Shown: in pieces, positions 6,014 to 13,761 of the stretch
Position numbering within the stretch: position 1 is the stretch's first letter
Layout of the letters: the number at the start of each line of letters is the position of its first letter
Notes under the pieces: model-generated
What the model was told of the DNA's origin: nothing
The model's input: only the letters and a program-made list of their open reading frames with translations
Database searches by the model: none
Assembly (NCBI GenBank): GCA_048265065.1
Contig: JBLXCH010000083.1
Coordinates: 1-14,164, forward strand
Length of the DNA stretch: 14,164 bases
From: Motiliproteus sp048265065
GTDB taxonomy: Bacteria; Pseudomonadota; Gammaproteobacteria; Pseudomonadales; Balneatricaceae
Reading direction: 5' to 3'
Made by a program: the position numbers and the translations under genes

Positions 6014-6035
6014 ATATTTAACCAAGGAGGGCACC

Positions 6036-6374
6036 ATGAAGCTTCTTCATCTTCTGCTTGCAGGGGCAGTCGTAGTGCCTTCGCTCCTGCTCTACACATT
6101 TACACAAAACGTGGTAATCACGGCCCTAATTATGTCCGTTGCGGTCTGCCCTTGGGCCTTAGACAGCCTCCTAAATAGCTATCCCAAAATGGTGAAATGG
6201 CGAGAACGTAAGCAGTTAGCCCATGCAGTGTACCCTGCCTATCATCACACCAAAGCATCCCTGTATGAACTAACGTCCAAACAATTTATCAAGGAACTTT
6301 CCATAACGGTTTTATCTACAGCTACCCTTAGTTGCTCTGTATTGCTTTGGGCTTATGCATTTACCGTTGCCTGA
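6036..6374 (+). CDS. Small hydrophobic membrane protein, unknown function
   Basis: This 112-residue protein has hydrophobic segments at about residues 3-21, 25-46 and 86-110. They are separated by a basic stretch (KMVKWRERKQ) and a His/Tyr-rich segment (HAVYPAYHHT), so two to three membrane helices are likely. ATG 6036 is chosen over the longer frame from 5961 because AAGGAGG at 6024-6030 sits five bases before it. The family is not recognised. Small phage or satellite membrane proteins can act as holins, exclusion factors or toxins, but no evidence picks one. Its last 22 bp overlap the 3' end of the convergent DUF3102-type gene, which suggests compaction and possible mutual interference. Confidence 0.65.
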   Translation: MKLLHLLLAGAVVVPSLLLYTFTQNVVITALIMSVAVCPWALDSLLNSYPKMVKWRERKQLAHAVYPAYHHTKASLYELTSKQFIKELSITVLSTATLSCSVLLWAYAFTVA

Positions 6375-6829
6375 AGTTCCTCTCCGGTCTTCCCGAAGCT
6401 CTTGGCGAAGGCTTCAAGCTTGCCCTTGGCTACCTCCCGTTCATGCTCGGTGCCACGTAGGGACATCGTGTGGAGCTTCTGAGCGTACTCCGCGTCGGTC
6501 TTTGAGAAGGACTGAAGGTGGGCTTTGGGTTTGCCCTTGGTCTGAAGGACGCTCTCAATGCTGGCTTCTTCGTCAAAAGGCTCTACGTCGCCCCTTTTCG
6601 CGACCTGCATATACCGCTTCGCCTGCGTGTAGGAGAATGTACAGTTACGAGCGATCCACGGTTTGAACTCCCCGTGCTTCAGGTACTTCTTGACCCACAA
6701 CAGTTCCTCCCCGGCAGCTTTGGCTTCCCGGAGCATCCCTTTGCCGTGATCAATGATTTGCTTGTGGTGATCGTTGATTACTGTGGCTGCACGTGACAGC
6801 GGCGGTAGGGTGATAGCGGTGGTGTTCAT
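6353..6829 (-). CDS. DUF3102-family protein
   Basis: The gene encodes 158 residues. The N-terminal 80 residues match the DUF3102 pattern seen in phage and mobile-element proteins: an initial helix with HHKQIIDHGKGM, then AGEELLWVKKYLKHGEFKPW, and CTFSYTQAKRYMQVAKRGD, which resembles a short helix-turn-helix. The C-terminal half is charged and helical. Family members are thought to be DNA-associated, but the function is not established. ATG 6829 is preceded by GGAGAGCAACC. A promoter-like ATTAGGT repeat lies 60 bp upstream in the right orientation (6889-6906), the best pairing of that repeat with a gene in this window. Confidence 0.75.
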   Translation of the reverse strand: MNTTAITLPPLSRAATVINDHHKQIIDHGKGMLREAKAAGEELLWVKKYLKHGEFKPWIARNCTFSYTQAKRYMQVAKRGDVEPFDEEASIESVLQTKGKPKAHLQSFSKTDAEYAQKLHTMSLRGTEHEREVAKGKLEAFAKSFGKTGEELQATVNA

Positions 6830-6888
6830 CTGGTTGCTCTCCGATCAGGAACTTAGCAGGAGGGCAGCAAAAGCCACACTCCACTCCA

Positions 6889-6906
6889 CTCTAAGGGGCA
6901 CCTAAT
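6889..6906 (-). promoter_or_regulatory. Promoter-like repeat copy C
   Basis: On the minus strand it reads ATTAGGTGCCCCTTAGAG, followed by TGGAG, and is one base shorter than copies A and B. It is the copy closest to SP6 and K11 promoters, sharing ATTAGG near the start, a C-rich middle and TTAGAG where the phages have CTATAG. It lies in the gap between two minus-strand genes and would give a leader of about 60 nt before the DUF3102-type gene. Confidence 0.45.
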
Positions 6907-6926
6907 CGTCAAAATCGCAGTTTCCC

Positions 6927-7376
6927 TTAGTTATCGCTTTGGGATTTCTGACTGCGTTTTGTCCTGACTTTTGGTTTTTGATATTCGAGAGATACGATTG
7001 GCTCGTTCGGGTCATGATCCCCAAAAGAGCGCCAAATAAGAAACCGCGTCACCTTCTCAGCATCACGTAATACGCCGTGGGTTATGGTTGATTTCCCTCC
7101 TCGAACGCCAACAAAGAGAGCTTCGAATAAGTTATCTAGAACTGTTGTCTCTGCTTGAAACTCAAAGGGAAGATCGGGGTATTCCACCCAATATACCATC
7201 GACTCATAAACACGAATGAGCGCATCCTCCCGCTCCAAAGCAAGTGCGTTTCTATCTGCACCAGAGAAATAGTGAGCTGCCTCCAACGCTGCCAAAACTA
7301 TTTCCTTGAGAGCAGGATTGCACTCGAAGAACGCTTTTGTTTCGTTTCTGGGTCTTGCGGAAGGTGATCGGAACAT
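6927..7376 (-). CDS. Hypothetical protein next to the CBASS operon
   Basis: This 149-residue soluble protein matches no family I recognise. It has long amphipathic helices (KEIVLAALEAAHYF near 24-37; REDALIRVYESMVYWVEY near 49-66), a TVLDNLFEALFVGVRGG segment near 78-94 and a basic tail (KPKVRTKRSQK). ATG 7376 follows GGAGGGCTAAGG, a strong ribosome-binding site. It lies 14 bp after a smaller unrecognised gene on the same strand, so the two probably form an operon divergent from the CBASS genes. A role linked to defence is a guess from position only. Confidence 0.6.
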   Translation of the reverse strand: MFRSPSARPRNETKAFFECNPALKEIVLAALEAAHYFSGADRNALALEREDALIRVYESMVYWVEYPDLPFEFQAETTVLDNLFEALFVGVRGGKSTITHGVLRDAEKVTRFLIWRSFGDHDPNEPIVSLEYQKPKVRTKRSQKSQSDN

Positions 7377-7390
7377 CCTTAGCCCTCCAC

Positions 7391-7615
7391 CTAAGCAAAA
7401 GTGAGGGAGGGTTTTTGATCATCGCGAAGGCGGCAATTAGATGTCAGGACAAACCGCCAGAACCCCCAAATACACTCAAGCTCACGGTCATGTCGTGCGG
7501 TTTCCAGCTTGTTCCATTTCGCATGATCAGAACGCTCCCAATAGAGAGACCCAAGATAAGGCAAACGAATGTAACCGGGTTCAATTTCAAAGCTAGTGCC
7601 GACGATGAGACGCAT
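7391..7615 (-). CDS. Small hypothetical protein, divergent from capV
   Basis: This 74-residue protein begins MRLIVGTSFEIEPGYIRLPY and is rich in aromatic residues (several Trp and Tyr, for example LYWERSDHAKW and CIWGFWRF). No family is recognised. ATG 7615 is preceded by TAGGAAAA, better than the upstream starts of the same frame. It is the first gene of the two-gene minus-strand unit facing away from the CBASS operon. Confidence 0.45.
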   Translation of the reverse strand: MRLIVGTSFEIEPGYIRLPYLGSLYWERSDHAKWNKLETARHDRELECIWGFWRFVLTSNCRLRDDQKPSLTFA

Positions 7616-7988
7616 GATTTTTCCTAGTGCCTGTGGTTGAAAACAAGCCAACCATGAGTCACAAAGAACCACGACGTCAACCTAAATAATTCAATAAATT
7701 CAATTGACTAGTACGCTTGTGGAGAGCATTCCCGAGCCGTTTCAAGCCTACCAATGACTGTCTCCTTTCCACCTGTGGATCACATACTTGAAAAATTTAC
7801 CGTGCTCACGGGTCGATCCTTTGCTCAGTCAACATTACCACTCAGATCGAAACGCCCAACAACCATCTCAGATCAACCTAAAGTACCTAAAATGCATGTT
7901 TTAAACAATTTTGAATTAAACAGGTTCACAAACCATCCATCTATACGATAGCATATGAACATAGTTTACTAATAAGAGAATTCAGTGG
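7616..7988. other. 373-bp AT-rich divergent intergenic region before capV
   Basis: The region separates the minus-strand pair of unknown genes from the CBASS operon and must hold promoters for both. It is AT-rich in two blocks (about 7680-7705 and 7895-7980). On the minus strand, ATTTAGGTTGACGTCGTGG near 7671-7689 resembles the start of the ATTAGGT repeats but diverges after TTAGGTTG. I find no sigma70 promoter for capV with good spacing; TATACG near 7944 is the best -10 candidate but has no -35. The single long frame here (7754-7951) looks like noise. Confidence 0.4.
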
Positions 7989-8963
7989 ATGGCGACTTAT
8001 CAGGTTCTGGCACTCTCGGGCGGAGGCTTCAGGGGGCTATATACAGCTACGGTACTAGAAATTCTGGAGCAGGCCGCTGGCACACCATTAGCAAATAAGT
8101 TTGATTTAATTTGCGGAACATCTGCGGGCGGATTACTGGCGCTTGGGCTGGCACATGAACGCCCTGCTAGCGAGCTAAAGAAACTGTTTGAGGATAACGG
8201 GAGTTTGATTTTCCAAAGCCGCAATTTATGGAGAAGATTGTTCGGCTTTTGGTGGTGCGCGAAACACTCGCAACTCGGATTGACAAGCTCTTTACAAGAC
8301 ATCTTTCAAGAAGATCAAATAGGCCACCTCAAGCACCCAGTTCTTATACCTACGGTCAACTACTCAACAGGCTTATTTCAAACATTCAAGACCCCCCATC
8401 ACCGAGACTTCGGTCACGACTGGCAGCTACCGATCATCGATGCGGCGTTAGCCACATCTGCGGCTCCTGTCTACTTCCCTTTGTTCCAGAATAAACGTGG
8501 TGTTTTTGCAGATGGGGGATTGGCCGCTAACGCCCCGGGATTACTGGGGGTCCATGAGATAAAACACTTCTTCAGCGCGACCAACGAAGACACAATTCGT
8601 GTTCTCTCGATAGGGACAATGACTAAAGGAGCCACCTTTAGTGGAAAGAACTTAGATAGAGGTCTCTTCAAGTGGGGGGACAAAATATTTGATCTGACAA
8701 TCTCCGCCCAAGAGTCATTAACACACTACATGTTGTCCCATACTCTTGCTGACAATTACTTTCAGATCGACGACACCATCACTCCAGACCAAAGCAAGGA
8801 TGTTGATAAACTCGACAATGCTAGCGAAGCTGCACAAAACACTTTGATTTCCAGAGGAGATCATGCAGCGCAAGCAGCTCTCGGAAACGCCAAATTTAAA
8901 GAGTTCATGTCGCACACCGCAGCTGAACCAACCTTTTTCCATGGCCCCAGAAAGAACGGATAG
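7989..8963 (+). CDS. capV: CBASS effector CapV, patatin-like phospholipase
   Basis: This 324-residue patatin-like lipase is the effector of the CBASS system. When bound by the cyclic nucleotide made by the neighbouring CD-NTase, enzymes of this family degrade membrane phospholipids and stop phage spread by killing or arresting the cell. The whole active site is visible: the oxyanion motif GGGFRG at 11-16, the nucleophile Ser45 in GTSAG (43-47), the family motif ATSAAPVYF at about 155-163 and the dyad Asp175 in DGG. There is no signal peptide. It is first in the operon and its stop is four bases before the likely CD-NTase start, so coexpression is tight. ATG 7989 has only a weak purine-rich site upstream. 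Confidence 0.95.
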   Translation: MATYQVLALSGGGFRGLYTATVLEILEQAAGTPLANKFDLICGTSAGGLLALGLAHERPASELKKLFEDNGSLIFQSRNLWRRLFGFWWCAKHSQLGLTSSLQDIFQEDQIGHLKHPVLIPTVNYSTGLFQTFKTPHHRDFGHDWQLPIIDAALATSAAPVYFPLFQNKRGVFADGGLAANAPGLLGVHEIKHFFSATNEDTIRVLSIGTMTKGATFSGKNLDRGLFKWGDKIFDLTISAQESLTHYMLSHTLADNYFQIDDTITPDQSKDVDKLDNASEAAQNTLISRGDHAAQAALGNAKFKEFMSHTAAEPTFFHGPRKNG

Positions 8964-8967
8964 CAAG

Positions 8968-10110
8968 ATGCTCAACCTGAGTCCTCTGTTACACAGCAGC
9001 TCTGACAACAACCTTCTAAGTCAACTCGAGTTAGACGACAGTGAAAAAATTTTCATCTCAGAATGCAAAAACAAAGTCAGAGCAAGAATTCGAGAAGGTC
9101 TCTCTGCTACGCTCAAAGACACATTTGGTGTCGAGCAAAATGTTTCTCCTAAATTCTTTATACAAGGTTCTTGGGCCTACAAAACCCTTAACAGCCCGTG
9201 CCATACACCACCGCAACAATGTGACATTGACGACGGGGTCTATTTTCCTTTGAGCATCATGCAGGAAGAACAACGTCCGAGTATTGCGAGCGATACCTTA
9301 TTTTCTGCAGTTGAAAGTATTCTATCCGCTCTTGCTGAAGAAGAAAATTGGGAACTAAACTCAGATAAAGATACTTGCATACGTCTTGTTCTAACAGAAC
9401 GCTCACACCTCGACATTCCTCTGTATGCTATTCCTGATGACTCTTTCCTGAAAATGAAGACAGAGGCCGCCCTACGCGGATATGGCCAGTTTTCAGATGC
9501 ATTAAGCAAAAGTGATCAAGACAGCTGGACACAACTACCATCAAATGAAGTATTGCTTGCGCATCGAAAAGAAGGATGGACCCCCTCAGACCCACGACCA
9601 ATCAAAGAGTGGTTTCTTGATGAAGTAAACACCAAAGGAGAGCAGCTTAGACGCGTAGTACGCTACCTTAAATCCATACGTGATATGCATTGGAAGTCCG
9701 GTGGCCCCTCATCAATCTTACTCATGGCTGCCTCTGCGCCCATATTCAAACGCCACGACCGCCGGGACGATCTTGCATTGCTTTCGGTCCTTGAGCAATT
9801 ACCTGAACAACTCCGACTAGGAGTAGACAACCCCGCTGCTGGTCAGCAGAGCGAAAGCCTGACAGATCGCCTCAGCGAGAAAGAATTAAGTGAAGCAGCA
9901 GAATGGTTTGAACGTGTCGCTAGCGAGCTCAATACTGCTATCTATGACTCCGAACCAAATGCTGCCTGCAAATTACTTATCGGCGTGTTTGGCGACCGTT
10001 TCCCCAACATTCCCTCTGCAATCACTCAATCCGAAGCGAAAGAGGTTCTAGCCGCAACGCCTATTACATCTGGCCCAGATGAGCCGATTACCAGAACAAA
10101 GGCAGGATGA
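8968..10110 (+). CDS. dncV: CD-NTase of the DncV clade (cyclic dinucleotide synthase)
   Basis: This 380-residue cGAS/DncV-like nucleotidyltransferase senses infection and makes the second messenger that activates CapV; relatives of the DncV clade mostly make 3'3'-cGAMP. Catalytic residues: the Gly67-Ser68 loop (IQGSWAYKTL), Asp86 and Asp88 in CDIDDG, and Asp149 in HLDIPLYAIP. The later GGPSSILLMAA helix also matches V. cholerae DncV closely. The frame is open from ATG 8863 (after GAGGAG) and ATG 8941, but ATG 8968 gives an N-terminus of DncV length and avoids overlap with capV, so I choose it. The protein ends TRTKAG, a C-terminal Gly like DncV, suiting conjugation by Cap2. Its TGA overlaps the cap2 ATG as ATGA. 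Confidence 0.95.
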   Translation: MLNLSPLLHSSSDNNLLSQLELDDSEKIFISECKNKVRARIREGLSATLKDTFGVEQNVSPKFFIQGSWAYKTLNSPCHTPPQQCDIDDGVYFPLSIMQEEQRPSIASDTLFSAVESILSALAEEENWELNSDKDTCIRLVLTERSHLDIPLYAIPDDSFLKMKTEAALRGYGQFSDALSKSDQDSWTQLPSNEVLLAHRKEGWTPSDPRPIKEWFLDEVNTKGEQLRRVVRYLKSIRDMHWKSGGPSSILLMAASAPIFKRHDRRDDLALLSVLEQLPEQLRLGVDNPAAGQQSESLTDRLSEKELSEAAEWFERVASELNTAIYDSEPNAACKLLIGVFGDRFPNIPSAITQSEAKEVLAATPITSGPDEPITRTKAG

Positions 10111-11714
10111 ATATAGTTTACGAAGGATTACCTGAGGTCACAGCTCAGCTTGCTAGACAAGGCTATAAATACGTCGGGAGAAATCAGAGCCGAAACGCAG
10201 TGTTCGTAGGCAACCTTTCAGCATATGACCAGCAGTTCAGTGCAGAAGTAACAATTGATCGAGATTTTTTCAGTATTCCACGCATAAAACTGCTGGAAAT
10301 ACCAGATAGCCTTCGACCAATTGCACCTCATGTAGCGGAAGACGGGGAAATTTGTTACATATCCCCGGGCACCGCCATTCTGGATGTGTTCAATCCTGTA
10401 CAAAGCATACTAAGCTGCATCAGGAGGTGTGAAGAGGTCTTATCCAAAATCCTCGCCGGAGAAATGGATGATAATCTGAGAGAAGAGTTTTTCGCTTACT
10501 GGCGAGCAAAGTCAGCATACTCAGACACCGATGTTAACGCCCAGAACCCTACAGAAGTGTATATCGGGGACCGCGAGTTTATTTTCATTTCGGACAATTC
10601 TTTGAGAACCAAGATAAAGGTCCAAAATGTTGTCAACTTGGAAAAAATTGCATGTGAGGTAATCGAATTCAGCACTCCCCAGCACCTTCGCCCGTCCAAC
10701 CAAAATTGGCCACCCTCGAATGTCGGTGAAGTTCTCGATTGGCTGGAGATGATAGACGGTAAGTTAGCAAAGAGCATACTGCGCAAAATAAGAGTGTACA
10801 ATTCCTATCCATACCTAGGGATGTTGGTATCGGTAAAATCGAAGAATTGCCACATAGGTTTTCTAATCAAGTTAGTTAGATGCGAAAATAGAAGTAAAAG
10901 ACAATCAAAATCACAAACCAAAAATCAATGCATAGACCGCTACCTGTTCACGCGAATTGATGATGAGTTTATTTTGTCCAGAAACACTCCGAACAGAAAT
11001 AGCCTTAACGGACTAAAAATAATCTTGATCGGCGCTGGCACTATCGGTGGGTATTTAGCTGATTTTTTGGTCAAGTCTGGCGCCGGAATGCACGGTGGGG
11101 AACTTAGAATTATTGATAGCCAGTGTATCGGACCAGAAAATATTGGAAGGCACCGTTTAGGGATTAACAGTTTATTTCGTTTCAAAGCAAAAGAATTGCG
11201 CTCAGAGTTGATGCGCACGTCTCCAACATCAAACATCGTAGACGTAAATTTTGATGTTAGAGAAGCAGCAATTCACCAAGCAGACTTAATAATTGACGCC
11301 ACAGGTGAAGAGCCTTTGGGACAATGGCTCAGCGAGAACGTATCGGGTAAGACTCCACTTCTCACTACTTGGATTGAGGGTAACGGGATCGCTGTCCGGT
11401 CACTGCTAAAAGCTACAGCAGGGGATGCATGCTTCACATGTCTTTGCGACTACAATCGAGAAGGGAACTTCAAATCTGCTATGGAAGATTGGGAAACAAA
11501 CTTCGAAGGCGGAGACTGTAGCAGCCTTTACGTCCCTTTCTCTCTTTCTGTATCTGTTCAAGCTGCAAGCTTAGCGATTGACGCTGCTCTAGATTGGGCG
11601 AACGGAATTACTAGCCCACAACTTCGAACGAGGGTCACAGACCCAAACTTCAGCCTGGGAACAGAAGACAGAGATATTCCTCAACGATCAAAGTGCCCCG
11701 CATGTCATTCTTAA
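10107..11714 (+). CDS. cap2: CBASS Cap2, fused E2-E1 ubiquitin-type transferase
   Basis: This 535-residue two-part protein is known in type II CBASS to attach the CD-NTase C-terminus to target proteins, priming signal production. The N-terminal E2-like domain has the catalytic Cys83 in HVAEDGEICYISPG, with His75 near it. The E1-like adenylation domain starts near residue 300 with the Rossmann loop GAGTIGG (309-315), Asp337 in RIIDSQ, the arginines of NIGRHRLG (Arg348, Arg350), and DLIIDATGE. Cys471 in GGDCSSLYVPFS is the likely E1 thioester cysteine. Two CxxC pairs (Cys442/445 and Cys530/533) could bind a structural zinc, as in MoeB/ThiF relatives. ATG overlaps the upstream stop (ATGA); the 3' end overlaps cap3 by 13 bp. 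Confidence 0.93.
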   Translation: MNIVYEGLPEVTAQLARQGYKYVGRNQSRNAVFVGNLSAYDQQFSAEVTIDRDFFSIPRIKLLEIPDSLRPIAPHVAEDGEICYISPGTAILDVFNPVQSILSCIRRCEEVLSKILAGEMDDNLREEFFAYWRAKSAYSDTDVNAQNPTEVYIGDREFIFISDNSLRTKIKVQNVVNLEKIACEVIEFSTPQHLRPSNQNWPPSNVGEVLDWLEMIDGKLAKSILRKIRVYNSYPYLGMLVSVKSKNCHIGFLIKLVRCENRSKRQSKSQTKNQCIDRYLFTRIDDEFILSRNTPNRNSLNGLKIILIGAGTIGGYLADFLVKSGAGMHGGELRIIDSQCIGPENIGRHRLGINSLFRFKAKELRSELMRTSPTSNIVDVNFDVREAAIHQADLIIDATGEEPLGQWLSENVSGKTPLLTTWIEGNGIAVRSLLKATAGDACFTCLCDYNREGNFKSAMEDWETNFEGGDCSSLYVPFSLSVSVQAASLAIDAALDWANGITSPQLRTRVTDPNFSLGTEDRDIPQRSKCPACHS

Positions 11715-12178
11715 GTGACTGGATAACTCCTGACCTGAAGCATTTACTTCGAATTGAAGACGATGTGTTGGCATCGCTGTTGAATTTCAGGCAAACTCGA
11801 GAAGAGGATACCGAAGCAGGCGGACTTCTGCTGGGATCACGCCGGGGGCCCCACTTTCAGATTACTCACATAACACTTCCAACCACCTCTGATCTCCGAA
11901 CTAGGTATAGTTTTGAACGGAACGAATTCCATCATTCCCTTTTTGCCTCCAAGCTCTGGAGAGAAACAGAAGGACAAGTGCGCTATTTAGGTGAGTGGCA
12001 CACACACCCCGAAGACCACCCCATTCCGTCCTGTCTGGATATCAGTGAGTGGATAAAACTGGCCAAAACTCGCGCAGACAAAGAACCGATGGCCGCGATT
12101 ATTGTCGGAAGGAAATCCCTCATAACTGAACTTGTGTTTGCCAATTCTCAACGAATACGACTTCTCGTCCCCAAATAG
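11702..12178 (+). CDS. cap3: CBASS Cap3, JAB/JAMM isopeptidase
   Basis: This 158-residue JAMM-fold zinc peptidase acts in type II CBASS as the deconjugase, removing the CD-NTase from its targets and so limiting Cap2. The full motif is present: Glu38 in TEAGGLLLG, His100 and His102 in GEWHTHPEDH, and Ser110 and Asp113 in PSCLDISEW, which fits HxHx7SxxD exactly. Length is typical for Cap3. ATG 11702 is preferred; a GTG at 11693 would add three residues. The overlap with cap2 indicates coupled translation. It is the last gene of the operon and ends 32 bp from the convergent integrase stop, with only a weak hairpin (CCATC/GATGG, 12193-12208) between. Confidence 0.93.
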   Translation: MSFLSDWITPDLKHLLRIEDDVLASLLNFRQTREEDTEAGGLLLGSRRGPHFQITHITLPTTSDLRTRYSFERNEFHHSLFASKLWRETEGQVRYLGEWHTHPEDHPIPSCLDISEWIKLAKTRADKEPMAAIIVGRKSLITELVFANSQRIRLLVPK

Positions 12179-12210
12179 CTTAAACAACTTCACCATCTAA
12201 AACGATGGCG

Positions 12211-13749
12211 TCATAAATCATAGTGTATTGCCTCAATCACATCCTTGAGGGTTCCGATCTCTAGCCCATCGGGGTTATAGGTACCGAAAGTAATGCCTGC
12301 CTTCTCATGCCCGACGACCTGCGCCACTTCCGTTTGTGGAAGCCGTGCACGTTCCAATACCTGAATGACACTGCGCCGAAATGAATGGAAATCCACCCTA
12401 TCCCGATTATTGTCCGGGTTAAGGTGCGTCACACCAAGTTTGCGGCGATAGTTCGTGAAGGTCTTTGAAAGGTACCAAGAGCGTTTCTGATCCGGTCCAC
12501 CGGGCTTAAGAGCAGGAAACAGCCAATTCCCCTCCTGACTCCTCGTATAGTCGATAAAGCCCAATTCGATCAGGCGACTATGGATGGGTACAAGTCGATC
12601 ACCTGCCTCGGTCTTAGCATTGGAGATGTCAAAGCACCAAATACCGTCCTTTTGCTTGATATCGGCAATGGTCCGGTTACAGATTTCATTGAGCCGCATT
12701 CCGCTATACGCCGCAATCCAGCAGACCCATCCCAAAGTAGTTTCATAGCTTGGTTTCTCAGGACTTACTTCAGGCTTTTCTCTAAGCAACAACTTCAGTT
12801 CGTCAGAGGCAAATGGCAGCTTACCAATCTTGCGCCTCTCGCCCTCACGTCTTTGTTGCCCCTCCCAAGGGTTTTCGCCCCTGAACTCGCCGACACGCTT
12901 GGCCCACTTCCAGACAAGCCCCAAGGCCATCGAAAAGCGGTTGATTGTGCGGTTGCTTAGACCAATCTCATGATTACCATACAGCTCCATGATCTCGCTG
13001 AAGGTACGCTCTTTAGTCTTAGAGCTACGTCCCCAATGCGGATCAAGGCTGCTAACAAGGGTAAGGAATTTGGAAGCCTTTGCCCGATCAATATCATCCA
13101 GCTCCGGGCTACCAGCCCACTGATCGAACAGACGGAATACTGCCTCGTATTGACCTTGTGTTTGCGCGGTAATCCTAGCTGCACTGTCACGTTGTATTTC
13201 TTTAAGATACCGTGCAGCTACATCCTTGAAAGAAGCCCATTTGGTTTTGATCTTCGCAGCGGTTACCGGCCTCAAGGTCAACGGGTCAATTGCGGAACGA
13301 CCGAAGATCAACGGGCGCTCAAAGATTTTACCGTTCAGTGCCGCAATCCGCCCATTGGCAGCTTTAATACGTGCGAAAGAAAGGGCGTATTCAAGATCAC
13401 TGAGCCGCCTCGTTTCAATTCTATCTATTTCATAACTCATGAGAACATCACAGGCATCCTCATCCTGTTGATACTCATCCATTTCTCGAAGTGTACGGTC
13501 AAATTCTTCGTTGGCTCGTTCTTCGATCTCGGCAGGGGTCAGCTCACGATGACCACGCACCACATCAAATCGGGCTTTATATTCATTGACTAACGCCCAC
13601 CGCGCACTCTGAGCCTTGGTTAGATCACGTGTTCCCAGCGACTTAACGACCTCTGATTTTTCATCAAAAGCATGGCGCACATCAGCCGGGATTTTCATGG
13701 CAAAATACCATGTCTGACGGCGCTTCTTCAGGTAGGTTGTATCTGCCAT
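12211..13749 (-). CDS. int: Tyrosine integrase of the island
   Basis: This 512-residue phage-type tyrosine recombinase is the likely enzyme that inserts and excises the island at tRNA-Gln. Its N-terminus (YLKKRRQTWYFAMKIPADVR) is typical of integrases with a DUF6538-like arm domain. A core-binding region lies in the middle and the catalytic domain at the C-terminus. The active-site residues are Arg352 (GMRLNEI), Lys379 (NAKTEAG), His455 and Arg458 (FHSFRR), His481 (VGHEK) and Tyr491 (FGTYNPDG). The frame opens to GTG 13782, but that start lies within the iteron array, so ATG 13749 (MADTT) is chosen. The gene sits directly inside attR, reading inward. Integrase bound to the iterons 13-47 bp upstream could repress its own promoter. 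Confidence 0.95.
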   Translation of the reverse strand: MADTTYLKKRRQTWYFAMKIPADVRHAFDEKSEVVKSLGTRDLTKAQSARWALVNEYKARFDVVRGHRELTPAEIEERANEEFDRTLREMDEYQQDEDACDVLMSYEIDRIETRRLSDLEYALSFARIKAANGRIAALNGKIFERPLIFGRSAIDPLTLRPVTAAKIKTKWASFKDVAARYLKEIQRDSAARITAQTQGQYEAVFRLFDQWAGSPELDDIDRAKASKFLTLVSSLDPHWGRSSKTKERTFSEIMELYGNHEIGLSNRTINRFSMALGLVWKWAKRVGEFRGENPWEGQQRREGERRKIGKLPFASDELKLLLREKPEVSPEKPSYETTLGWVCWIAAYSGMRLNEICNRTIADIKQKDGIWCFDISNAKTEAGDRLVPIHSRLIELGFIDYTRSQEGNWLFPALKPGGPDQKRSWYLSKTFTNYRRKLGVTHLNPDNNRDRVDFHSFRRSVIQVLERARLPQTEVAQVVGHEKAGITFGTYNPDGLEIGTLKDVIEAIHYDL

Positions 13750-13761
13750 TTTGGGTCCCGG

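Noticed and set aside
7754..7951. 65-codon plus-strand ORF upstream of capV
   Set aside because: No ribosome-binding site and random-looking composition, in an AT-rich divergent promoter region.
12970..13593. 207-codon plus-strand ORF inside the integrase gene
   Set aside because: It is antisense to the integrase, whose catalytic residues are all present; it has no ribosome-binding site and no protein-like pattern.
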